From Solen grandis (lineage: Eukaryota; Mollusca; Bivalvia; Adapedonta; Solenidae), in NCBI GenBank assembly GCA_021229015.1, contig CM037782.1:64914108-64978107 (forward strand): a stretch of 64,000 bases of DNA, in the 5' to 3' direction. Position numbers and translations under genes: made by a program. Positions 26,823-38,800 of this stretch are shown one piece after another (position 1 is the stretch's first letter; each line of letters opens with the position of its first letter). The notes beneath the pieces are model-generated. The model made no database searches, was not told the DNA's origin, and saw nothing but the letters and a program-made list of their open reading frames with translations.

Positions 26823-29800
26823 ATGTCAAACCATCAAATATCCTGTTGGATGAGACAGGGATGGTCAAACTCTGTGATTTTGGGATCAGTGGCCGTCTCG
26901 TAGACTCCAAGGCCAAGACGCGCAGCGCAGGCTGTGCGGCCTACATGGCAGTAAGTACAGTTGATATCCAGTTATTCATCAGTATTGATCAGGCGCCTGT
27001 TGCACTAATGGTTGAGTGTCAGTCTTCAACTAAAAAAAAAAAAATCCACTAACCTGACTTTGTAGCGCTAATCTGAGTGCAGTAGCTCAGTGGTTAAGTG
27101 TCTGCTTTGCGATCAGAAGGTCTGGGGTTCAAATCCCAGATGGGACACTTTCCTCTGGTGACTCTGTCAAACCAAAGATGTATGAAATTCGTACCATACA
27201 CACCCTTGCCAGGTACTTGGCAAAAATGGGGTTGCTATGGGAACTCGGAGTACTCTACTTGTTTCCCATGTATTGATGTTATACACTGGGCACGTAAAAG
27301 AACTAAGGGGTCAATTCTCAGAAATAGGGTATCACACCCAAACACCCTTCTATCAAACCACTGTCTCTTCTGCATGCTGGCTCTTCAGTTAACAGAATGC
27401 CACTGTTGGGTTATCCTTGACCACAAGGTCTAGATATAGCCTTAATAATCAGTAAATGATTTCTAGCCATTACTGTCAAAGACAAAGTAATACTTTGACA
27501 TGATATTTCCTCATTCCCATTTCTCTATAATCAAAAAATAAATAATTGATTTTCTTACAAGGTTGGTATGTTTTGAATGTCATCTTAGTCATTTTCTTAA
27601 TGTTTTGTTGATCAAGAATGTGTTACTGACTGTCCCTGGTGGCCTAGTGGTTAGAGTGTCCACCTCAGGAGCAGGAGGTTGTGAGGTTTTATCCTTGGTT
27701 GCGGCATAACAAAGTCTTAAAATGGTACTGGTATATCTCCCTTGCTTGGCGCTCAGCATATAAGGGTAGTTCCAGGACTTGTTTGCCCGGTGTGGTGTGT
27801 GGTATCATGACACATGTCTATGGTGTGATACTGCAGTGTGGCATCACTATATCTGTCTCAAGTAGACATCATCTCCAAATGACTGTTGTTTGGATGTTAA
27901 ACCCAACAAGCAAACAAACAGTAGTGATCCCCTTTCATAATTAGGAGTTTAAGTATAACTTATAGCCAAGTATTGTTGGTTGACCTCAAGACTGGTTAGA
28001 AATGAGGAATTCTCCTGGCTCAAAATTGGCCATGGCCACTGTTATTTTCAAATCTCTCTCCCTGTTGATTTTAAATGTCAGGGAATGTTGTTACTTGCTC
28101 ACAGATGTCCATCAAGGAGCATAGGGGTCACTGTAAATTATTATTATTATTATTATTATTACACCACATTTATATAGCACTTTTTTCATATATCTTATAC
28201 AGTGTCATAATATCAAATAGTATTAAAGTAAAGTAAAGGCTCCCTGATAAAATTTAAGAAGCAAACTGGGAAAATATCATTAAATAAACGTGTAGAAAAC
28301 CAACATTAAAATGTTTAAAATCCACAGTTATTAAAAGTACAGTAATCGAGTAATTTTCCATTTTAATGATCGCTATAGAATCGAACAAAGAAGAATGTTT
28401 TTAAGAGTTTCTTAAATGAGACGAAACTGCTGGACTGGCGTATTAATACCGGCAACGAGTTCCAGAGTTTTGGAGCACTAAGAGTAAAGCATCTGTCCCC
28501 ATATTTCGCTGTTTTGGTTCTAGGTTGGACTAGTGTCACTGAAACGTCTTGGGATCTAAGTACACGGCTGGGTCTGTTAATTTCTAACATTAATTGAATA
28601 TACTCCGGTGATTGACCATGTAGTGCCTTGAACGTAAGAGTTAATATCTTAAACTGTATTCTGGCTTCTACAGGCATCCAATGCAGCTCTTTAAGGATGG
28701 GGGTTATATGACTGAAACGTGGGTTTTTTGTAATAATCCTAGCCGCTGTGTTTTGGACAGTCTGTAGCTTTTGGAGAGTGTTTTTTGGTAATCCATATAA
28801 CAGAGAATTACAGTAGTCCAATCGAGATGTAACAAGACTGTTAACAAGCGATTTTGTTGCGTCAGTCGTAAGATACTGTCTGATGTGGCTAATTCGGCGA
28901 AGTTGAGCATAACAAGATCGACACACTGAGTTTACGTGATCTTCTAAGTCTAATCTAAAAAAGCTCCCAGATTTCTAACAACAGTAGCCGGTTGTATTTT
29001 AGATGCTCCAATGGTTATTGAAATATCACCAACAAGCTTTTCATTGTGTTTAGAAGAGAAAAGAATTACTTCAGTCTTATTGGTGTTGAGTTTAAGCATG
29101 TTTTGATGCATCCATGAAACTATGTCTGCCAGGCAGGCCTCGACACGCTGAACAGCTTCTGCAACATTAACTTGATCAGTAGGTTTGAAAGCTATGTAAA
29201 GTTGAGAATCGTCTGGCCGTCAATACAAACTGTTTGGTACCGGTCACCTAAGTAAGACGTCATCCACTAAAGTGGTTTTCCCTCAATTCCAAAGTCATGT
29301 TTCAAACGATTCAAGAGTAAACTATGGTCGATGGTATCAAACGCAGCTGAGAGGTCAAGTAGGACAAGAATGGCGACTTTATTTTGATCTAAGGATTGCA
29401 TAATGTCATTTTGGGCTTTAATTAATGCTGTTTCTGTAGAATGGAACTTCCTATAGGCAGATTGATGCTGTTCATGTAGATTGTTCAGTGATAAATGACG
29501 CTCTAGTTGTGAGTCTACTACTTTTTCTAGAACTTTTGAAACAAATGGTAAATTTGAAACAGGTCTATAATTTTTTAGTTCATTTTGGTCAAGGCCGGGT
29601 TTTTATACGCCGCCGGAGGCGGTCGTATATTGGCGTCATCTTCTCCGTCTGTCCGTCCGTCCGTACGTCTGTACGTCCGTACGTCCATATCTTGTGAACG
29701 CAACTCCTCCTACGTTTCTGAATGAATCTTTTCAAAACTTGGTCAATGTCATTACTATAATGGGTAGATGTGCATGAAGTGGCGTTTTTTTAATTTGTCC

Positions 29801-32800
29801 CTTTGAAACTTAGTCTCTGTAGCTGAATGATATTGCAGCCTTGTGAACGCAACTCCTCCTATATTTCTGAATGAATTTTTTCAAAACTTGGTCAATGTCA
29901 TTACTATAATGGGTAGATGTGCATGAAGTGGCAATTTTCCGGTTCATTGATTTTTACAAGATTTGTGTCCCTTTGAAACTTAGTCTCTGTAGCTGAATGA
30001 TACTGCAGCCTTGTGAACGCAACTCCTCCTACGTTTCTGAATGAATCTTTTCAAAACTTGGTCAATGTCATTACTATAATGGGTAGATGTGCATGAAGTG
30101 GCGATTTTCCGGTTCATTGATTTTTACAAGATTTGTGTCCCTTTGAAACTTAGTCTCTGTAGCTGAATGATATTGCAGCCTTGTGAACGCAACTCCTCCT
30201 ATATTTCTGAATGAATTTTTTCAAAACTTGGTCAATGTCATTACTATAATGGGTAGATGTGCATGAAGTGGCGATTTTCCGGTTCATTGATTTTTACAAG
30301 ATTTGTGTCCCTTTGATACTTAGTCTCTGTAGCTGAATGATATTGCAGCCTTGTGAACGCAACTCCTCCTACATTTCTGAATGAATCTTTTTATAACTTG
30401 GTCAATGTCATTACTATAATGGGTAAATGTGCATGAAGTGGCAATTTTATGGTTCATTGATTTTTACAAGATTTGTGTCCCTTTGAAACTTAGTCTCTGT
30501 AGCTGAATGATACTGCAGCCTTGTGAACGCAACTCCTCCTACATTTCTGAATGAATCTTTTCAAAACTTCGTCTGTGTCATTACTATAATGGGTAGATGT
30601 GCATGAAGTGGCAATTTTCCGGTTCATTGATTTTTACATGATTTGTGTCCCTTTGAAACTTAGTCTCTGTAGTTGAATGATATTGCAGCCTTGTGAACGC
30701 AACTCCTCCTATATTTCTGAATGAATCTTTTCAAAACTTGGTCAATGTCATTACTATAATGGGTAAATGTGCATGAAGTGGCGATTTTATGGTTCATTGA
30801 TTTTTACAAGATTTGTGTACCTTGAAACTTAGTCTCTATAGCTGATTGATATTGCAGCCTTGTGAACGCAACTCCTCCTACATTTCTGAATGAATCTTTT
30901 CAAAACTTGGTCAATATTATTACTATAATGGGTAGATGTGCATGAAGTGGTGATTTTCCGGTACATTAATTTTTGCAAGATTTGTGTCCCCTGAAACTTA
31001 GTCTTTTTAGCTGATTGATATTTCAGCTTTGTGAATGCAATTTCTTGTATGTTTTCAAAACTTGGGCAATGTCATTACTATACTGGGTAGATATGCACAA
31101 AGCAGGGGCTTTGATGTTCATCAATATTTGCAATAGTTATGCCTTTCTAAACATGGTCTCTTTAAAACACAACTCAAGTTTCTAAACAGGTAAAAGTGCA
31201 TAAGGCAAGGATTTTCTGGTACAGTGATTTTTGCAAGAGTTATGGGGAGAAAGAAAAAAGGATTCAAATTGATACTGCTATTTGACCTACTGTCATATTG
31301 GAAGCATTTTTAGGGTTCTATCTCTGTTCAGCTAAATTAATTGGTCTTACAGACTTCATTATGGGCTTATGCTTACAGAAATGTTAAAAGCAATAATTAA
31401 AAGACCCCTCTTGGTCTTTATATTTTGTGGCGGCGTATATTGTGGCATCACTGGCACTCTTGTTTTAGTAGTGGTCGTATTCGTGAACATTTAAACAATT
31501 TTGGAACATACGCTGATTCTAATGATGTGTTAACGATTTTAGTCAATATCGGTTAAAGTTCATCGATGCAAGATTTCAACAGCCATGTGGGTATTGGATC
31601 AAGTTCACATGATTTGTTTGGTGATTTCACGATTATTTGCTTGATATCCTGTTCAGACAATGAAGAGAAAGCAGTCAGATTAGAAATTAAACATGGCCGA
31701 GATGGTTCTACAGCTTCAGGAACGCTCGTTGTTTAGATGTCTGCCCTTATATCATTTCTAATGCCCTTGATTTTGTCAATGAAAAAATCACTAAAGTCCT
31801 GCGCTAATTCCTTCGATGATGTCGTAGAAGGTAAAACCGCTTCAGTTGTCGAGCCAAGAAGATGATTTGATATTTTGAAAAGACATTTCTGATCTTGTCC
31901 TGAAGATTTTATTTTGTCTGTATAATAAGCAATTCTGGCTTGTTTTAGCAATTTATTTACCAGAGCACATGGTTCACGGTATATCTGATGATCTATTATA
32001 AGTTTTGACTGTCGCCATTTACGCTCTAGCTTTCGGCGATGGTGTTTGGCATCGTGAAGTTCGTCAGTGTACCAGTCACGTCCGGGCCTCAAAACTATAG
32101 TCTTAGTACGTAATGGAGCATGTTTTTCTAGGAGAGAAGATAATTCATTTATGTATGTATTTACTAACTCATCAGCATCTGAAGACCATGACTGAGAATT
32201 TTGTAGACCAGATGATAAAATGTCCTCCTTAAAAGATTGTATTTAATAGTACTAACTTTCCTAAAAGAAACGGTTTTTCTTATAGGTGCTGGCTTAAATA
32301 TCTTTGCTGTAAATGTCACAGCGTAATGATCACGAGAAACCTTCCCGGTTGAGTCTGATAGTCCGGGATCGAAAACATCAATTTGAGAAACGATGTTTTT
32401 TGAATCCCTGGTGATTACTACATCAAGCGTATGTCTTCCTACATGTGTAGGTTGGTTTACGTGCTGCCTCATACCACAAGACTTGAGGGTACTACTAAAC
32501 TGCAAGGTGTCACGATTATTTGGGACGTCTAAGTGAAAATTTAAGTCGCCAACTATAATGACACTTTTATCATCAGTAGCGTATCTTGAGAGGAACGTTG
32601 GCCATTCTTGTTCTAAAAACTCATTTGTCTTAAAACCATTTGCTTTTGATGGAGGCGGTCTGAATATATATATGACTGCAAAACGTACTGAGTAATTATT
32701 TAACTTTAGTTTGCAGTCTAGATATTCAAAAGTAGAAAACTCATGATCAGCACTTGAAGAAATCAAATGGATATCAATAGGTGATTTGAATATAAGAGCA

Positions 32801-35800
32801 ACTCCACCTCCACGTCTACCATCACATGGCACATGTTTGATGCAATAACCAGTGGGAACCAATTCAGCAATGCAGGATTTGTCAATTTTGCTTCCGAGCC
32901 ATGTTTCAGTAACAGCAACAATGTCAAAATCATTTGATAGTATGAAATCACAAAGTGAAATAGTTTTGTTCTTGACTGATCTTGGATTTATACAACAGAC
33001 TGAAAGAAAATTCTGTGATTTGGTTAATTTAGGCAATTCATATTTTATACTAGTTAAATTCCTAGATACTGTCTTAGGCTTCTTGTGGAAAGAAGTAACT
33101 GACTTGTTTGAAATATTTGTGGTGGGAATCAACTGAGGCAATGTTTGTATGTTTTCAAGATTAACTCTATTGTTAGTGTCCCAAACACACCATACTCGTG
33201 AACGTCCAGCACGAGATCCCCTGTACTGTGACTGTATACCTAGATGTTTTAACCTGTTTAACAGCCCCAGGCTAGGTTTCGCTGTGTAAGACACGCCGAC
33301 ATTATGTAGTGTACCACTGTCGTACTGTATGATACTTGACAAGTGTTCACTCATTATCGAACAAGGTAAAACACACTGGGTTAAAATGTCGGCGTTACTA
33401 AATTTAAAAGGTAAAACAAACTGGGATAAAATGTCGGTGTTTCCTTTTGATTTATTGATAATGAGTTTAAAAGCAAAATTTCCAGAAAACCACAATAAAA
33501 TTCCAAATGAAAAAGTCGTATATACATTCACTATGCTTTTATACATAATCTTGATAATTTACAATTTTGTGCATACCATATATTTACTATAATTATGCAA
33601 GTTTTTGAGAGCTCGCAAAAATGCAGCCAACACCTGGCACAGTCAGAGATAAATGACCAAAGATAGTGAATAACCCCATAAATTCAGTCAGTCATTTTTA
33701 TCAGACCTCAACCTTTCTCTCCCCCACTTTTTTGCAAGGCTTTTGATGCCTTTTTGAGCTATTTTGGGAAAAAGACCATAAACAAAATTGGGAAAAAATA
33801 AAAGTACACGTTTACCTGTTGATTCCCACAAGTTTTTGATCTACTTTCTACTTACATGACCCATTTTCATGTTGTTATTTTTTTTCCTCTTGATTACTAA
33901 TTGTTTTTTACATGCGTGCATGTCTAAGTGACAATTATTCTGAAATCAACAGTAAAGGCAAAATATCACCAAAGTAAGCATTCTGTAACTCCATTTCTTG
34001 ATCAATATACCAATCCAGAAATAGCATATTTTTCTGTAAGTATCAGCAGTACCATAGTTGATTGGGATTTTTCCAAAAATGACCTTAGACATTCAGCATT
34101 GGAAAAAGGTCACACTATCCTAGAAAATAAGGCCAGCTTTCAACATTTTTTATAGCATTGGAATAATATTTAACCAAGTTTTAATAAGTTTGATGAAGGC
34201 CACAGGCAGGAGGCCATCAACTTTTATTTTTTGGACTGTAACTTTGTCATACATTTAGATATTTTTAATATTAATATTGACTATTAATAATCTGAAGGAT
34301 ACAAGTTCAACACTAATTAAACTTTAACTTATTTTTTATTTTGACCTCTATTGTGATATATATGAATAAGTAATTTAGTAATACCCAGTACCTAAATACA
34401 CAAAATAAGATTAAAGCTGTATGTTAGTATTTCAGCAGTTTTTCTTTTTAAAGAAGCCATTTGAGGGGACCATGTAGTAAACTTACAAATTCCAGACAAC
34501 AAGCTTGAAAATGTAGTAGGACATCAGCTAATGCCCCTTTGTTAACCCTTTCCCTCATAGAGGACACCATGAAAAGACCTATGCGAACAGCATAATACCA
34601 GATCAGCCTCGCAGGCTGATCTGGTTTTATGCTGTTCTCTGCTCCTCAGTGGTCTGGAAATGAGGTCTTTATAATTAAATTTGGTAAGGTTTAACTGTGG
34701 TTTTCTGCAGATCAGGCTTTATGTGGTACCTATTAAGTTCGTCAAAATGAGTCTATATGAGGGAAAGGGTTAAACAGAATATGATTGCCATTAACTAGTT
34801 CTTACATTTCGTTAGTTTAGTTTAGTTTAAACTTATTTATTTTATGTCAATTGGGAAACAAGTTCTTGCAACTTATACCAGTCCCTCTCGACAGTTCCTA
34901 GGTTGGACCAATACTTTGCACCTGGGAAGGTCATGACAAGTCCTTGCCCCCAATGGGGTTCGAACCCACAGCCTTCGGATCCGTAATTGGGCAGGTTACT
35001 TCTAGACCACGGCGCCCTCGCAGCCTTACATTTGGTCATTCCTTATGACAGATATAGAAGATTTTAAGGATTATTATTATTACTTCTATATGTGTGATTA
35101 ACTGTTACAGTGTGTAATGATATTATATTATTCATGTGTGTGTATTATGTGTTTTAGCCGGAGAGAATCGACCCACCCGACCCAACACGACCAGACTACG
35201 ATATCAGGGCAGATGTTTGGAGTCTTGGCATCTCCATGGTGAGTTGGGTCTCTATAGCAACAGCTTATTAGTCCCCTATTGGCATAGCGGAAGGGGACTA
35301 TAGGTTTGCACTCCGCCTGTCCTTCAGTCACACACGTTTTCCAGGCTTTTTTTCTAAACGCTTGCAGATATTGATCTAATATTTGGTATGTGCGTCTACC
35401 ACCATGAGTTACAGATCATATTTAAGTTTCGTTACGGTCAACTGATTTTTGACGAAATTACGGGCCTTGGACGTTTTGATACTTATTGTCGTTTTGACTT
35501 TCATCAAAAGTATTGAGCAAATAATTGACTTGTTTGCAGCATGAAGAGGGGCGGGGGTTCTTAGTTTTCTATTTGCTGGTAAGGGACTTAAGACCCTCAC
35601 TGTGGATAATGAAGAGGTCATGACCCTCACTGTGGATAATGAGGAGGTCATGACCCTCACTGTGGATAATGAGGATTCCTGCTTTACAAAAAAAATGATC
35701 CTTTAGTATAATTGCCACAGGAGGTGTCTATCTTGGTCAGCTTTGTTTGCCAGTGTGTCAAAAACCAACAAAAAGAGGTTAATCAGGATGTCCACTGGGA

Positions 35801-38800
35801 TTTGAAACTAGGGGTACTATTATTGGTTTTCCTTATCTTTGTACCCTTTCATATAGGGAGTCCCTACAATTTTGGGTTACATGACTAATTTTGAGGGGTA
35901 AATGGGCATGCTGGTGAGGGTTTATTCCACATATTATTGTTGTCATACCTAAAGATCAAAGACATAAATTTAAGGTTGTTTTGTACTTTGTACTCTATGC
36001 AAAGATAGGAGTGAAAAAAGCATTTTGAACCCTTTCCTTCATTAATATTCATGTACAAATTAATGACTAAATGAATATTAATTAACTGAACTTTAATTGG
36101 TATATTAAACAATGCTTTTATTTCTATACTGCACAGACTGTAAAAATCTGACCTGAAATATTGATTGAGCAAACAGAGACAACCCTGATCAGATACCTCC
36201 TGAAAGGAGCTGTCTGATCTGGGTCTGCTCTGTTTGCCAATGCATCAAAATGAGTCTATTTGAGGTAAAGGGTAAAGAGGCATCTGATGTACAACATCTG
36301 TCCTCAAGTGCAACCAACATCATGCTTCAAGAGAGAGCAGATGATTCTGACACATGAACATTTACTGTCGCCAAACATAGCTTGTTGTTTCTGTTTCACC
36401 TGTTTCTGTCTGTCCATCTGTCTGACCATCATACTTTTTCTGTCACTCTTCAGCAGGCGACACATGTGTTTCAAAGAATATTCTTGTTCTTCATTGGAAA
36501 AACTGGAAAACATTGATCACTGGAAAAAAATCTGTTCTAAAACTGAAAAAAAATCTCCCCATCAGCCATGTTTGATAACCATGGTTACCCTTGTGGCAAG
36601 GTGTGAGTTAGAGTACCATATCAGGGCTTTTTCCCCCTTTCTTTATTAGGGTCCCTCTGAAGAATTCTTTAAATCAATGCAATTTTTCTTTTACATGTAA
36701 TGAAAAACGGTAATATGGCCCCTATGCCATAATCTGAAAAAAGGGCCTGCTTATATTACTTAAAAATTTTTTGACTTGCATATCATTGTATAGTAAGAAA
36801 AAAATATAAAACAGATTCAATCAAACTATTTTTTTATCAGCAAATATAAATTATGTACATCGCCAAACACAGAATAAAGAATTTCAACTTCTTGTTTTAT
36901 ACTACATATATTCACATAATTTGTAGTTCTCAGTTCAGTACTTATATGGTAAGAGACAGGAAGATTATACCATCCTAGAACTAATTACCTGAATTTTCTT
37001 GTTGTTTTTTTCAGGTTGAGATGGCTACTGGTGAATTTCCATACAAAAATTGTAAAACAGATTTTGAAGTTCTAACCAAAGTACTACAGGAAGATCCTCC
37101 CTTGTTGCCCCCAAGTTCAACGTTTTCTGTGGAACTTTGCTCATTTGTTCGTGACTGGTATGTATTAAACAAAGTAATGTTCCATTATCGCAAAGGTTTC
37201 AATATTGGTGAGATGATCATTGATTATGAATTCTGATTATAGTGATGGTATGATATACAGTCAAACTTCGGTGACTCCAACAGGCTGGGGGAACAGCAAT
37301 TTGTTCTAGTCATCGGTGGTTCGACCCAACCGTGGTTTTAATGATATACATAGGTATATGTATTCAAAGAATACTACGAATTATAAAGTAGATATCATAT
37401 TTTGTCTTAACGTCGGCAAAATAATAATATAGGTAACATTAAATAAAAAAATTTTTTATCTTAGTTATTCTTTTAAAAGCATATAAAAATGAATAAAACA
37501 ACAGCTGTCAAGATCAAAGCTCAAACATCAGTGATGACATATAATTCATACACATACATGTACACATACATCAGCCTACGTGCAAGTCTTAACGTTTCCT
37601 GCACATGTTTTATTTTGCATAAAAAAATGAAAAAAAAAATATGTATTGAAAATATTCCACGCATATAGCTAAAAACAAATCAGTTAATATTCCTTTAAAT
37701 AAATTCAACAAATTCCTTCTTTAATTTGCAACATGATCAACGTTAACTTATATCATCTTATTACACTTTGATGTGTTAATTATTGAAATGCTGATTGTGC
37801 CAATATCACAAAGTGTGAAAAACATGCTGCACCGTAGGTTGCAATGAAGTCCCCCAGTGAACATCGGTCAGCGAACATCACGGGTAGGGAGGTTTGACCG
37901 ATAGGTGTGAAATACATAGCAATTTTAATCTGGGGCCGGAAATTTAGTTCGAGAGTTACAGCCATCAGTGTTTGATGCATCCCAGGTCGAACAATATAGA
38001 TTTAAGAACATTTTAAGCTGGGACAGTGAAATGTGTTCGAGTAAAGTATGGTGTTCCAGTTTTCAGTGTTCTAGTCACCTAAGTTTGACTGTAAATGTAA
38101 TAATTGCATTACCATGACAGTTGCCCATGAGGTACATTTATGAGACCCCAGTTACCCATTAAAAAAACTACTACTTTCAGAAATATGTAGTTTGGTATTT
38201 GCGAGTGGATTATGGTATTAGTCATGTAAAATGTGGTATTTACTGTTGGGTATTAGTCATGTAAAGGGTGGTATTTACCAAGGGGTATTAGTCATGTAAA
38301 GTGTTGTATTTACCATGTGGTATTGCCATGTAAATTGTGGTATTTACCATGGGTATTGCCATGTAAAGTGTGGTATTTACCACCGGGTATTAGTCATGTT
38401 GAGTGTGGTATTTACCAATGGGTATTAGTCATGTAAAGTGTGATATTTACCATTGGGTATTAGTCATGTAAAGGGTGGTATTTACCTAGGGGTATAAGTC
38501 ATGTAAAGGGTGGTATTTACCTAGGGGTATTAGTCATGTAAAATGTGGTATTTACTGTTGGGTATTAGTCATGTAAAGTGTGCTATTTACCGTTGGGTAT
38601 TAGTCATGTAAAGGGTGGTATTTACCAATGGGTATTAGTCATGTAAAGTGTGCTATTTACCGTTGGGTATTAGTCATGTAAAGTGTAGTATTTACCAGGG
38701 TATTAGACGTGTAAAGTGTAGTATTTACCATGGGGTATTAGACGTGTAAAATGTAGTATTTACCATGGGGTATTAGACGTGTAAAGTGTAGTATTTACCA

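Larger units (their letters stand above)
28131..33560 (-). mobile_element. Degenerate non-LTR retrotransposon (LINE), minus strand
   Basis: Reading leftward it has an endonuclease-like frame (from 33355 down to 32164), a linker segment (32092-31733), a reverse transcriptase split by an insertion, and a C-terminal tail ending at 28363. A short (TAA)n tail follows at 28138-28161 (TTA units on the + strand). It fills the kinase intron between 26950 and 35158. Several frame breaks show it is dead. The order endonuclease-RT with a microsatellite tail fits the CR1/L2/Jockey group; the exact clade is not settled. Confidence 0.85.

Noticed and set aside
27075..27145. Possible tRNA gene
   Set aside because: The T-arm is good but acceptor and anticodon stems do not pair, and the sequence continues as a dispersed SINE.
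34960..35025. Possible minus-strand tRNA gene with GGTTCGAACCC
   Set aside because: It is the head of a SINE with a body shared with 13480-13740.
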